Below, in pieces: positions 14,056 through 26,324 of a DNA stretch of 64,000 bases. Source of the stretch: Aplectana chamaeleonis (Eukaryota; Nematoda; Chromadorea; Rhabditida; Cosmocercidae); assembly GCA_029168955.1 (NCBI GenBank), contig JAPDOI010001806.1, positions 62,001 through 126,000 on the forward strand, read 5' to 3'. Positions within the stretch are counted from its first letter, which is position 1; every line of letters starts with the position of its first letter. The position numbers and the translations under genes are program-made. The notes under the pieces are model-generated. The model did no database searches, was not told the DNA's origin, and saw only the letters and a program-made list of their open reading frames with translations.

Positions 14056-15305
14056 CCAGGTTGTCCAATAATTCTTGTCTGAGAATTTCACCATTTTTAA
14101 TTTTTTTCAACTTTATTGAAAAACAAGTCTAATCAACAATATAATCACCACAGTTATCCACAACAGTGGCCCATAGATTGGGCGGGTCGCCGATGCCCTT
14201 CGCCCAGAACTCCGGGGGCTGCGACTCGAAGAAGTCCGCGATGTCGGATTTGAGGTTGTCGTAGTTGGTGAATTTTCTTCCGGCCAAATGGTGCTTCAGC
14301 AGGCGGAACACGTAGTCGGAGGGGTCGAGGTCCGGGGAATACGGCGGATGGGCAACCGTCTCCCAGCCGAGCGTCGCCAACTTCTGCTGGGTCTCCTTCG
14401 CCACGTGGGGCGCGCGTTGTCGTGCAGCAGGTGGACCGAGGCCCGTCGGGGACGCTTTTCTCGGATGGCGGACGCTAGTTTCTCAAGCTGATCGGTGTAG
14501 ATGGAGGCGGTGACCGTCCTGCCTTGCGGGAGCAGCTCGAAGTACAGCATGCCCTTGATGTCCCACCAGCAGCAGAGCATGATCTTCAGCGGGTGCAGGT
14601 CTGCTTTCGGCGTCGTCGGCGGCTCTTCTCCGCGCGGGATCCAGACGGCACGGCGGGCGACGTTGTCGTAGAGGACCCAGCTCTCATCCCCAGTGGCCAG
14701 GTCCTTGAGAAACTCCTTGCGATGCGGACGAAGGAGGAGGGACTGGCAGACGGCCACGTGGCTCTGCTTGCTGGCGTCCGTCAGACGGTGGGGGATCCAA
14801 CGGGCCAGAACTTTGTGGTAGCCGAGTAAGATGAGTCGATTGTGGATGGTAGACTTGCTGCAGCCAAGCGTCGTCGCCAGTTCACGGGTGGTGGCTTCCG
14901 GCTTCTCCTTGATACAGCGACGGACTTCGTCATCATCCACCGTAGAAGGCCTCCCGCTGTGCTCCCTGTCCTCGAGGCTCGTGTCGCCGCTCTTGAAACG
15001 ATTGAACCAGCGGCTGACTGTGCGTTGGGACACTGCATCCTCCTTGCACGCTCTGCAGATGTTGGCGACCGCGGTGCCCATGTCGTTGCTCAGCAGCCAC
15101 TCGTAGTACACGAACGTACGAATTCGACCTTGGTCCATTTTAGCTTGTACTGTTAGCTAGACGCGGCGACTGCACCTTACATACCACTAGCGTAGAACAT
15201 TGGAGAACCTTTCAGAAGGTTCTTACACTTGCCTGATATTATAACACCTCTAAGGAAAATATAGAATTTTGAAAATTTTTGGACAGGAATTATTGGACGG
15301 CCTGG
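14056..15305 (-). mobile_element. Mariner transposon, copy 3 (least damaged)
   Basis: The element is 1250 bp between TA at 14054-14055 and TA at 15306-15307, with the same inverted ends. The flanking satellite matches copy 1 for at least 420 bp on the left and over the first monomers on the right. This makes copies 1 and 3 products of one segmental duplication. Confidence 0.96.
14129..15138 (-). pseudogene. Mariner transposase, copy 3, single frameshift
   Basis: This copy shows the enzyme best. Mariner transposases cut and paste the element through a DD34D catalytic triad. From the start at 15138 the protein has a first helix-turn-helix (about residues 15-50, ending RTVSRWFNRFKSG), a GRPS linker motif, a second helix-turn-helix (TTRELATTLGCSKSTIHNRL), the WIPHRL motif, the first catalytic D in TGDESWVLYDN and the second in LLHDNARP. 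After NARP one base is missing, and the rest reads in another frame: HVAKETQQ, then YSPDLDPSDY, with the third D 34 residues after the second. The C terminus ends IVD followed by TAG at 14129. Total length would be about 336 residues, normal for mariner (about 345). Apart from the one frameshift I see no lesion. Confidence 0.95.
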
Positions 15306-18300
15306 TAGTATTCTTTCGGCTTCGCCGAACGATGGTCCGGCTTCGCCGAACGATGCTCCGGCTTCGCCGCCCTTCCTCTCTCTATGTAGTATTCGTTCGG
15401 CTTCGCCGAACGATGGGCCAACTTCGCCGACCCCCCTCTCTCTACGTAGTATTCGTTCGGCTTCGCCGACCCCTCTCTACGTAGTATTCGTTCGGCTTCG
15501 CCGACCCCCTCTACGTAATATTCGTTCGGCCCCGCCGAACGATGGGCCAACTTCGCCGACCCCCTCCGCTTAGTACTCGTTCGGCTTCGCCGAACGAAGG
15601 CCAAGCGGCTTCGCCGACCCCTCCTCTACGTAATATTCGTTAGGCTTCGCCGACCCTCTCTCTACGTAGTACTCGTTCGGCTTCGCCGAACGAAGAGCCA
15701 GCTTCGCCGACCCCTCTCTACGTAGTTTTCGTTGGGCTTCTCCGAACGATGGGCCACCTTCGCCGACCCCCCTCTCTCTACGTAGTATTCGTTCGGCTTC
15801 GCCGAACGAAGGGCCAGCTTCGCCGGCCTTTCTCCCTCTACGTAGTATTTGTTCGGCTTTGCCGAACGATGGGCCGGCTTCGCCGGTCACCCTCCGCTTT
15901 GTACTCGTTCGGCTCCGCCGAACAAAGGGCCGGCTCTGCCGACCTCCCTCTCTCTATGTAGTATTCGTTCGGCTTCACCAACCCCCCTCTCTCTACGTAG
16001 TATTCGTTCGGCTTCGCCGAACGATGGGCCGGCTTCGCCGACCCCCCTCCGCTTAGTACTCGTTCGGCTTCGCCGAACGATGGGCGGCTTCGCCAACCCT
16101 CCTCCCTCTACGTAATATTCGGTCGGCTTCGCCGACCCCCTCTCTCTCTACGTAGTATTAGGGCCGGCTTTGCCGACCCCCCTCTCTCTGCGTAGTATTC
16201 GTTCGGCTTCGCCGAACAATGGTCCGGCTTCGCCGAACAATGGGCCGGCTTCGCCGCCCTTCCTCTCTCTACGTAAAAATTCGTTCGGCTTCGCCGACCC
16301 CCTCTCTCTACGTAGTATTCGTTCGGCTTCGCCGAACGATGGGCCGGCTTTGACGGCCACCCTCCGCTTAGTACTCGTTTGACTTAGCCGAACGGAGGCC
16401 GGCTTCGCCGACCCCCTCTACGTAGTATTCGTTCGGCTCCGCCGAACGATGGGCCGGCTCCGCCGACCTTCCTCTCCCTATGTAGTATACGTTTGGCTCC
16501 GCCGAACGATGAGCCGGCTCGCCGACCCCCCCCTCTCTCTACGTAGTACTCGTTCGGCTTCGCCGAACGATGGGCCGGCTTCGCCGGCCTTCCTCTCTCT
16601 ACGTAGTATTCGTTCGACTTCGCCGAACGGAAGGCCAGCTTCGCCGACCTTCCTCTCTCTACGTAGTATTCGTTCGGCTTCGCCGAACGATGGGCCGGCT
16701 TTCCTCCCTCTACGTAGTATTCGTTCGGCTTCGTCGAACGATGGGCCGGCTTTGCCGACCCCCCTCCGCTTAGTACTCGTTCGGCTCCGCCGAACGATGC
16801 GCCGGCTTCGCCGACCTTCCTCTCTCTACGTAGTATTCGTTTCGGCTTCGCCGAACGATGAGCCAGCTTCGCCGACCTTCCTCTCTCTATGTAGTATTCG
16901 TTCGGCTTCGCCGAACGGATGGACCAACTTCGCCGACCTCTCCCTCGCTACGTAGTATTCGTTCGGCTTCGCCGACCCCCTCTCTCTACGTAGTATTCGT
17001 TCGGCTTCGCCGAACGATGGGCCGGCTTCGCCGCCCTTCCTCTCTCTACGTAGTATTCGTTCGGCTTCGCCGAACGGTGGGCCAGCTTCGCCGGCCACCC
17101 TCCGCTTAGGATTCGTTCGGCTTCGCCGAACGAAGGGCCGGCTTCGCCGACCCCCCTCTCTCTACGTAGAATTCGTTCGGCTCCGCCGAACGATGGGCCG
17201 GCTTCGCCGACCTTCCTCTCTCTACGTAGTATTCGTTCGGCTTCGCCGAACGATGGGCCAGCTTCGCCGGCCTTCCTCCCTCTACGTAGTATTCGTTCGG
17301 CTTCGCCGAACGATGGGCCGGCTTCGCCGAGCCCCTCCCTCTACGTAATATTCGTTCGGCTTCGCCCACCCCCTCTCTCTACGTAGTATTCGTTCGGCTT
17401 CGCCGCACGATGGAGCCGGCTTTGACGGCCACCCTCCGCTTAGTACTCGTTTGACTTAGCCGAACGGAGGGCTTCGCCGACCCTCTCTACGTAGTATTCG
17501 TTCGGCTCCGCCGAACGATGAGCCAACTACGCCGACCTTCTCTCTCTATGTAGTATTCGTTCGGCTTCGCCGAACGATGGGCCGGCTTCGCCGCCCTTCC
17601 TCTCTCTACGTAGTATTCGTTCGGCTTCGCCGAACGATGGGCCGGCTTTGCCGCCCTTCCTCCGCTTAGTACTCGTTCGGCTTCGCCGAACGATGGGCGG
17701 CTTCGCCAACCCTCCTCCCTCTACGTAATATTCGGTCGGCTTCGCCGACCCCTCTCTACGTAGTATTAGGGCCGGCTTTGCCGACCCCCCTCTCTCTGCG
17801 TAGTATTCGTTCGGCTTCGCCGAACAATGGTCCGGCTCCGCCGAACAAAGGGCCGTCTTCGCCGACTCCCCTCTCTCTACGTAGTATTCGTTCGGCTTCG
17901 CCGACCCCCCTCTCTCTACGTAGTATTCGTTCGGCTTCGCCGAACGATGGGCCGGCTTCGCCGACCCCCCTCCGCTTAGTACTCGTTCGGCTTCGCCGAA
18001 CGATGGGCGGCTTCGCCAACCCTCCTCCCTCTACGTAATATTCGGTCGGCTTCGCCGACCCCCTCTCTCTCTACGTAGTATTAGGGCCGGCTTTGCCGAC
18101 CCCCCTCTCTCTGCGTAGTATTCGTTCGGCTTCGCCGAACAATGGTCCGGCTTCGCCGAACAATGGGCCGGCTTCGCCGCCCTTCCTCTCTACGTAAAAT
18201 TCGTTTCGGCTTCCCCGACCTCCTCCCTCTACGTAGTATTCGTTCGGCTTCGCCGAACGATGGGCCGGCTTTGACGGCCACCCTCCGCTTAGTACTCGTT

Positions 18301-21300
18301 TGACTTAGCCGAACGGAGGGCCGGCTTCGCCGACCCCCCTCTCTCTACGTAGTATTCGTTCGGCTTCGCCGAACGATGGGCCGGCTTTGACGGCCACCCT
18401 CCGCTTAGTACTCGTTTGACTTAGCCGAACGGAGGGCCGGCTTCGCCGACCCCCCTCTCTCTACGTAGTATTCGTTCGGCTCCGCCGAACGATGGGCCGG
18501 CTTCGCCGACCTTCCTCTCTCTATGTAGTATTCGTTCGGCTTCGCCGAACGATGGGCCGGCTTCGCCGCCCTTCCTCTCTCTACGTAGTATTCGTTCGGC
18601 TTCGCCGAACGATGGGCCGGCTTTGCCGCCCTTCCTCTCTCTACGTAGAATTCGTTCGGCTTCGCCGAACGGAAGGCCGGCTTCGCCGACCTTCCTCTCT
18701 CTACGTAGTATTCGTTCGGCTTCGCCAAACGATGGGCCGGCTTTCCTCCCTCTACGTAGTATTCGTTCGGCTTCGTCGAACGATGGGCCGGCTTTGCCGA
18801 CCCCCCTCCGCTTAGTACTCGTTCGGCTCCGCCGAACGATGGGCCGGCTTCGCCAACCTTCCTCTCTCTACGTAGTATTCGTTCGGCTTCGCCGAACGAT
18901 GCAAGCCAACTTCGCCGACCTTCCTCTCTCTATGTAGTATTCGTTCGGCTTCGCCGAACGATGGGCCGGCTTCGCCGACCTCTCCCTCGCTACGTAGTAT
19001 TCGTTCGGCTTCGCCGACCCCCTCTCTCTACGTAGTATTCGTTCGGCTTCGCCGAACGATGGGCCGGCTTCGCCGCCCTTCCTCTCTCTACGTAGTATTC
19101 GTTCGGCTTCGCCAAACGATTGGCCGGCTTCGCCGGCCACCCTCCGCTTAGGATTCGTTCGGCTTCGCCGAACGAAGAGAACTCCGCCGACCCCCTCTCT
19201 ACGTAGTATTCGTTCGGCTTCGCCGAATGATGGGCCAGCTTGGCCGACCTTCCTCTCTCTACGTAGTATTCGTTCGGCTTTGCCGAACGATGGAGCCGGC
19301 TTCGCCGGCCTTCCTCCTCTACGTAGTATTCGTTCGGCTTCGCCAAACGATGGGCCGGCTTCGCCGACCTTCCTCTCTACGTAGTATTCGTTCGGCTTCG
19401 CCGACCCCTCTCTCTACGTAGTATTCGTTCGGCTTCGCCGAACGATGCAAGGGCTTCGCCGCCCTTCCTCTCTACGTAGTATTCGTTCGGCTTCGCCGAA
19501 CGATGGGCCGGCTTTGCCGCCCTTCCTCCGCTTAGTACTCGTTCGGCTTCGCCGAACGATGGGCGGCTTCGCCAACCCTCCTCCCTCTACGTAATATTCG
19601 GTCGGCTTCGCCGACCCCCTCTCTCTCTACGTAGTATTAGGGCCGGCTTTGCCGACCCCCCTCTCTCTGCGTAGTATTCGTTCGGCTTCGCCGAACAATG
19701 GTCCGGCTCCGCCGAACAAAGGGCCGTCTTCGCCGACTCCCCTCTCTCTACGTAGTATTCGTTCGGCTTCGCCGACCCCCCTCTCTCTACGTAGTATTCG
19801 TTCGGCTTCGCCGAACGATGGGCCGGCTTCGCCGCCCTCCCTCCGCTTAGAACTCGTTCGGCTTTGCCGAACGATGGCGGCTTCGCCAACCCTCACTCCT
19901 CTACGTAATATTCGGTCGGCTTCGCCGACCCCCTCTCTCTCTACGTAGTATTAGGGCCGGCTTTGCCGACCCCCCTCTCTCTGCGTAGTATTCGTTCGGC
20001 TTCGCCGAACAATGGTCCGGCTTCGCCGAACAATGGGCCGGCTTCGCCGCCCTTCCTCTCTCTACGTAAAAATTCGTTCGGCTTCGCCGACCCCCTCTCT
20101 CTACGTAGTATTAGGTCGGCTTCGCCGAACCATGGGCCGGCGACGGCCACCCTCCGCTTAGTACTCGTTTGACTTAGCCGAACGGAGGCCGGCTTTGCCG
20201 ACCATCCTCTCTCTACGTAGTATTCGTTCGGCTCCGCCGAACGATGGGCCGGCTTCGCCGACCTTCCTCTCTCTATGTAGTATTCGTTCGGCTTCGCCGA
20301 ACGATGGGCCGGCTTCGCCGCCCTTCCTCTCTCTACGTAGTATTCGTTCGGCTTCGCCGAACGATGGGCCGGCTTTGCCGCCCTTCCTCTCTCTACGTAG
20401 AATTCGTTCGGCTTCGCCGAACGGAGAGCCAACTTCGCCGACCTTCCTCTCTCTACGTAGTATTCGTTCGGCTTCGCCAAACGATGGGCGGGCTTTCCTC
20501 CCTCTACGTAGTATTCGTTCGGCTTCGTCGACCGATGGGCCGGCTTTGCCGCCCCCCCTCCGCTTAGTACTCGTTCGGCTCCGCCGAACGATGGGCCGGC
20601 TTCGCCGACCTTCCTCTCTCTACGTAGTATTCGTTCGGCTTCGCCGAACGATGGGCCGGCTTCGCCGACCTTCCTCTCTCTATGTAGTATTCGTTCGGCT
20701 TCGCCGAACGATGGGCCGGCTTCGCCGACCTCTCCCTCGCTACGTAGTATTCGTTCGGCTTCGCCGACCCCCTCTCTCTACGTAGTATTCGTTCGGCTTC
20801 GCCGAACGATGGGCCGGCTTCGCCGCCCTTCCTCTCTACGTAGTCTTCGTTCGGCTTCGCCACACGATTGGCCGGCTTCGCCGGCCACCCTCCGCTTAGG
20901 ATTCGTTCGGCTTCGCCGAACGAAGGGCCGGCTCCGCCGACCCCCCTCTCTCTACGTAGTATTCGTTCGGCTTCGCCGAATGATGGGCCGGCTTGGCCGA
21001 CCTTCCTCTCTCTACGTAGTATTCGTTCGGCTTTGCCGAACGATGGGCCGGCTTCGCCGGCCTTCCTCCCTCTACGTAGTATTCGTTCGGCTTCGCCAAA
21101 CGATGGGCCGGCTTCGCCGACCTTCCTCTCTCTACGTAGTATTCGTTCGGCTTCGCCGACCCCCTCTCTCTACGTAGTATTCGTTCGGCTTCGCCGAACG
21201 ATGGGCCGGCTTTGACGGCCACCCTCCGCTTAGTACTCGTTTGACTTAGCCGAACGGAGGGCCGGCTTCGCCGACCCCCCTCTCTCTACGTAGTGTTCGG

Positions 21301-23184
21301 CTCCGCCGAACGATGGGCCGGCTTCGCCGACCTTCCTCTCTCTATGTAGTATTCGTTCGGCTTCGCCGAACGATGGGCCGGCTTCGCCGCCCTTCCTCTC
21401 TCTACGTAGTATTTGTTCGGCTTCGCCGAACGATGGGCCGGCTTTGCCGCCCTTCCTCTCTCTACGTAGAATTCGTTCGGCTTCGCCGAACGGAAGGCCG
21501 GCTTCGCCGACCTTCCTCTCTCTACGTAGAATTCGTTCGGCTTCGCCGAACGGAAGGCCGGCTTCGCCGGCCTTCCTCTCTCTACGTAGTATTCGTTCGG
21601 CTTCGCCAAACGATGGGCCGGCTTTCCTCCCTCTACGTAGTATTCGTTCGGCTTCGTCGAACGATGGGCCGGCTTTGCCGACCCCCCTCCGCTTAGTACT
21701 CGTTCGGCTCCGCCGAACGATGGGCCGGCTTCGCCAACCTTCCTCTCTACGTAGTATTCTGTTCGGCTTCGCCGAACGATGGAGCGGCCAACTTCGCCGA
21801 CCTTCCTCTCTCTATGTAGTATTCGTTCGGCTTCGCCGAACGATGGCCGGCTTCGCCGACCTCTCCCTCGCTACGTAGTATTCTGCTCGGCTTCGCCGAC
21901 CCCTCTCTACGTAGTATTCGTTCGGCTTCGCCGAACGATGGGCCGGCTTCGCCGCCCTTCCTCTCTCTACGTAGTATTCGTTCGGCTTCGCCAAACGATT
22001 GGCCGGCTTCGCCGGCCACCCTCCGCTTAGGATTCGTTCGGCTTCGCCGAACGAAGGGCCGGCTCCGCCGACCCCCCTCTCTCTACGTAGTATTCGTTCG
22101 GCTTCGCCGAATGATGGGCCGGCTTGGCCGACCTTCCTCTCTCTACGTAGTATTCGTTCGGCTTTGCCGAACGATGGGCCGGCTTCGCCGGCCTTCCTCC
22201 CTCTACGTAGTATTCGTTCGGCTTCGCCAAACGATGGGCCGGCTTCGCCGACCTTCCTCTCTCTACGTAGTATTCGTTCGGCTTCGCCGACCCCCTCTCT
22301 CTACGTAGTATTCGTTCGGCTTTGCCGAACGATGGGCCGGCTTCGCCGGCCACCCTCCGCTTAGTACTCGTTTGACTTAGCCGAACGGAAGGCCGGCTTC
22401 GCCGACCCCCCTCTCTCTACATAGTATTCGTTCGGCTACGCCGAACGATGGGCCGGCTTCGCCGACCTTCCTCTCTCTATGTAGTATTCGTTCGGCTTCG
22501 CCGAACGATGGGCCGGCTTCGCCGCCCTTCCTCTCTGTACGTAGTATTCGTTCGACTTCGCCGAACGATGGGCCGGCTTTACCGCCCTTCCTCTCTCTAC
22601 GTAGAATTCGTTCGGCTTCGCCGAACGATGGGCCGGCTTCGCCGACCTTCCTCTCTCTACGTAGTATTCGTTCGGCTTCGTCGACCCCCTCTCTCTACGT
22701 AGTATTATTTCGGCTTCGCCGAACGATGGGCCGGCTTCGCCGCCCTTCCTCTCTCTACGTAGTATTCGTTCGGCTTCGCCAAACGATGGGCCGGCTTCGC
22801 CGGCCTTCCTCCCTCTACGTAGTATTCGTTCGGCTTCGCCAAACGATGGGCCGGCTTCGCCGACCTTCCTCTCTCTACGTAGTATTCGTTTCGACTTCGC
22901 CGACCCCCTCTCTCTCTACGTAGTATTCGTTCGGCTTCGCCGACCCCCCTCTCTACGTAGTATTCGTTTCGGCTTCGCCGACCCCCTCTCTCTCTACGTA
23001 GTATTCGTTCGGCTTCGCCGACCCCCCTCTCTACGTAGTATTCGTTGGGCTTCGCCGAACGATGGGCCGGCTTCGCCGACCCCTCCGCTTAGTACTCGTT
23101 TGACTTAGTTGAACGGAGGGCCGGCTTCGCCGACCCCTCTCTACGTAATATTCGTTCGGCTTTGCCAACCCCTCTCTCTACGTA

Positions 23185-24433
23185 CCAGGTTGTCCAATAA
23201 TTCTTGTCTGAGAATTTCACCATTTTTAATTTTTTTCAACTTTATTGAAAAACAAGTCTAATCAACAATATAATCACCACAGTTATCCACAACAGTGGCC
23301 CATAGATTGGGCGGGTCGCCGATGCCCTTCGCCCAGAACTCCAGGGCTGCGACTCGAAGAAGTCCGCGATGTCGGATTTGAGGTTGTCGTAGTTGGTGAA
23401 TTTTCTTCCGGCCAAATGGTGCTTCAGCAGGCGGAACACGTAGTCGGAGGGGTCGGGGTCCGGGGAATACGGCGGATGGGCAACCGTCTCCCAGCCGGGC
23501 GTCGCCAACTTCTGCTGGGTCTCCTTCGCCACGTGGGGCGCGCGTTGTCGTGCAGCAGGTGGACCGAGGCCCGTCGGGGACGCTTTTCTCGGATGGCGGA
23601 CGCTAGTTTCTCAAGCTGATCGGTGTAGATGGAGGCGGTGACCGTCCTGCCTTGCGGGAGCAGCTCGAAGTACAGCATGCCCTTGATGTCCCACCAGCAG
23701 CAGAGCATGATCTTCAGCGGGTGCAGGTCTGCTTTCGGCGTCGTCGGCGGCTCTTCTCCGCGCGGGATCCAGACGGCACGGCGGGCGACGTTGTCGTAGA
23801 GGACCCAGCTCTCATCCCCAGTGGCCAGGTCCTTGAGAAACTCCTTGAAATGCGGACGAAGGAGGAGGGACTGGCAGACGGCCACGTGGCTCTGCTTGCT
23901 GGCGTCCGTCAGACGGTGGGGGATCCAACGGGCCAGAACTTTGTGGTAGCCGAGTAAGATGAGTCAATTGTGGATGGTAGACTTGCTGCAGCCAAGCGTC
24001 GTCGCCAGTTCACGGGTGGTGGCTTCCGGCTTCTCCTTGATACAGCGACGGACTTCGTCATCATCCACCGTAGAAGGCCTCCCGCTGTGCTCCCTGTCCT
24101 CGAGGCTCGTGTCGCCGCTCTCGAAACGATTGAACCAGCGGCTGACTGTGCGTTGGGACACTGCATCCTCCTTGCACGCTCTGCAGATGTTGGCGACCGC
24201 GGTGCCCATGTCGTTGCTCAGCAGCCACTCGTAGTACACGAACGTACGAATTCGACCTTGGTCCATTTTAGCTTGTACTGTTAGCTAGACGCGGCGACTG
24301 CACCTTATATAACACTAGCGTAGAACATTGGAGAACCTTTCAGAAGGTTCTTACACTTGCCTGATATTATAACACCTCTAAGGAAAATATAGAATTTTGA
24401 AAATTTTTGGACAGGAATTATTGGACGGCCTGG
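23185..24433 (-). mobile_element. Mariner transposon, copy 4
   Basis: The element has the same ends, orientation and TACGTA target, with TA at 23183-23184 and 24434-24435, and is 1249 bp long. Its left flank has the same monomer order as the other copies, with a private change GACTTAGTTGAACGG. It lies about 9.1 kb from copy 3, so one or more intermediate units may have lost their mariner or never had one. Confidence 0.95.
23258..24266 (-). pseudogene. Mariner transposase, copy 4, nonsense plus frameshifts
   Basis: The first frame from 24266 runs to GCSKSTIHN and then meets TGA at 23964-23966 where the other copies have CGA (arginine), a single transition. The frame stays open beyond, giving GDESWVLYDN and LLHDNARP, then the shared frameshift after NARP. 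One G is lost near 23343 (CCAGGGCTGC for CCGGGGGCTGC), which changes the C terminus. A RF to RF variant, NRFESGDTS for NRFKSGDTS, also separates it from the others. Confidence 0.92.
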
Positions 24434-25235
24434 TAGTATTCTTTCGGCTTCGCCGAACGATGGTCCGGCTTCGCCGCCCTTCCTCTCTCTATGTAGTATT
24501 CGTTCGGCTTCGCCGAACGATGGGCCGGCTTCGCCGACCCCCTCTCTCTACGTAGTATTCGTTCGGCTTCGCCGACCCCCTCTCTCTACGTAATATTCGT
24601 TCGGCCCCGCCGAACGATGGGCCGGCTTCGCCGACCCCCCTCCGCTTAGTACTCGTTCGGCTTCGCCGAACGAAGGGCCGGCTTCGCCGACCCCCCTCCC
24701 TCTACGTAATATTCGTTAGGCTTCGCCGACCCCCTCTCTCTACGTAGTACTCGTTCGGCTTCGCCGAACGAAGGGCCGGCTTCGCCGACCCCCCTCTCTC
24801 TACGTAGTATTCGTTCGGCTTCGCCGAACGATGGGCCGGCTTCGCCGACCTTCCTCTCTCTACGTAGTATTCGTTCGGGATCGCCGAACGATGGGCCGGC
24901 TTCGCCGCCCTTCCTCTCTCTACGTAGTATTCGTTCGGCTTCGCCAAACGATTGGCCGGCTTCGCCGGCCACCCTCCGCTTAGTACTCGTTCGGCTCCGC
25001 CGAACAAAGGGCCGTCTTCGCCGACTCCCCTCTCTCTACGTAGTATTCGTTCGGCTTCGCCGACCCCCCTCTCTCTACGTAGTATTCGTTCGGCTTCGCC
25101 GAACGATGGGCCGGCTTCGCCGACCCCCCTCCGCTTAGTACTCGTTCGGCTTCGCCGAACGATGGGCGGCTTCGCCAACCCTCCTCCCTCTACGTAATAT
25201 TCGGTCGGCTTCGCCGACTCCCTCTCTCTACGTAG

Positions 25236-26324
25236 TATTAGGCCGGCTTTGCCGACCCCCTCTCTGCGTAGTATTCGCTCGGCTTCGCCGAACGATGGGC
25301 CGGCTTCGCCGACCCCTTCCGCTTAGTACTCGTTCGGCTTCGCCGAACGAAGGGCCGGCTCCGCCGACCCCTCTCTCTCTACCTAGTATTCGCTCGGCTT
25401 CGCCGAAGGATGGGCCGGCTTGGCCGACCTTCCTCTCTCTACGTAGCATTCGTTCGGCGTTGCCGAACGATGGGCCGGCTTCGCCGGCCTTCCTCCCTCT
25501 ACTTAATATTCGTTCGGCTTCGCCAAACGATGGGCCGGCTTCGCCGACCTTCCTCTCTCTACGTAGTATTCGTTCGGCTTCGCCAAACAATGGGCCGGCT
25601 TCGCCGGCCACCCTCCGCTTAGTACTCATTCGGCTTAGCCGAACGAAGGGCCGGCTTCGCCGACCCCCTTTCTTTACGTAGTATTCGTTCGGCTTCGCCG
25701 AACGATGGGCCGGCTTCGCCGACCCCCCTCTCTCTACGTAGTATTCTTTCGGCTTCGCCGAACGATGGGCCGGCTTCGCCGACCCCCCTCCGCTTAGTAC
25801 TCGTTCGGCTTCGCCGAACGATGGGCCGGCTTCGCCAACCCTCCTCCCTCTACGTAATATTCGGTCGGCTTCGCCGACCCCCTCTCTCTACGTAGTATTA
25901 GGGCCGGCTTTGCCGACCCCTCTCTCTCTGCGTAGTATTCGCTCGGCTTCGCCGAACGATGGGCCGGCTTCGCCGACCCCTTCCGCTTAGTACTCGTTCG
26001 GCTTCGCCGAACGAAGGGCCGGCTCCCCCGACCCCTCTCTCTCTACGTAGTACTCGCTCGGCTTCGCCGAAGGATGGGCCGGCTTGGCCGACCTTCCTCT
26101 CTCTACGTAGCATTCGTTCGGCGTTGCCGAACGATGGGCCGGCTTCGCCGGCCTTCCTCCCTCTACTTAATATTCGTTCGGCTTCGCCAAACGATGGGCC
26201 GGCTTCGCCGACCTTCCTCTCTCTACGTAGTATTCGTTCGGCTTCGCCAAACAATGGGCCGGCTTCGCCGGCCACCCTCCGCTTAGTACTCGTTCGGCTT
26301 AGCCGAACGAAGGGCCGGCTTCGC
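25236..26324. repeat. Higher-order tandem duplication, about 664-bp period
   Basis: The segment with the diagnostic GCGTAGTATTCGCTCGG and CCCCTTCCGCTTAGTACTCG variants near 25266 recurs near 25930. The copies share unusual variants such as GTTCGGCGTTGCCGAACG and CTACTTAATATTCG, which makes the duplication clear even though it lies in a satellite. It is the last higher-order unit before the array ends. Confidence 0.8.

Larger units (their letters stand above)
6901..15305. repeat. Large higher-order units carrying mariner
   Basis: The mariner copies beginning at 7321, 10682 and 14056 sit in equivalent satellite contexts. The left flank always has the sequence of variant monomers ending GACTTAGCCGAACGG, then TACGTAATATTCGTTCGG, then TTTGCCAACCCC before the insertion. 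The 420 bp left of copy 1 reappear left of copy 3, and the right flanks of copies 1 and 3 also agree. Offsets are 3361 and 3374 bp between neighbours and 6735 bp between copies 1 and 3. The fourth mariner at 23185 has the same flanking variants, so the unit occurs again outside this interval. Confidence 0.85.
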
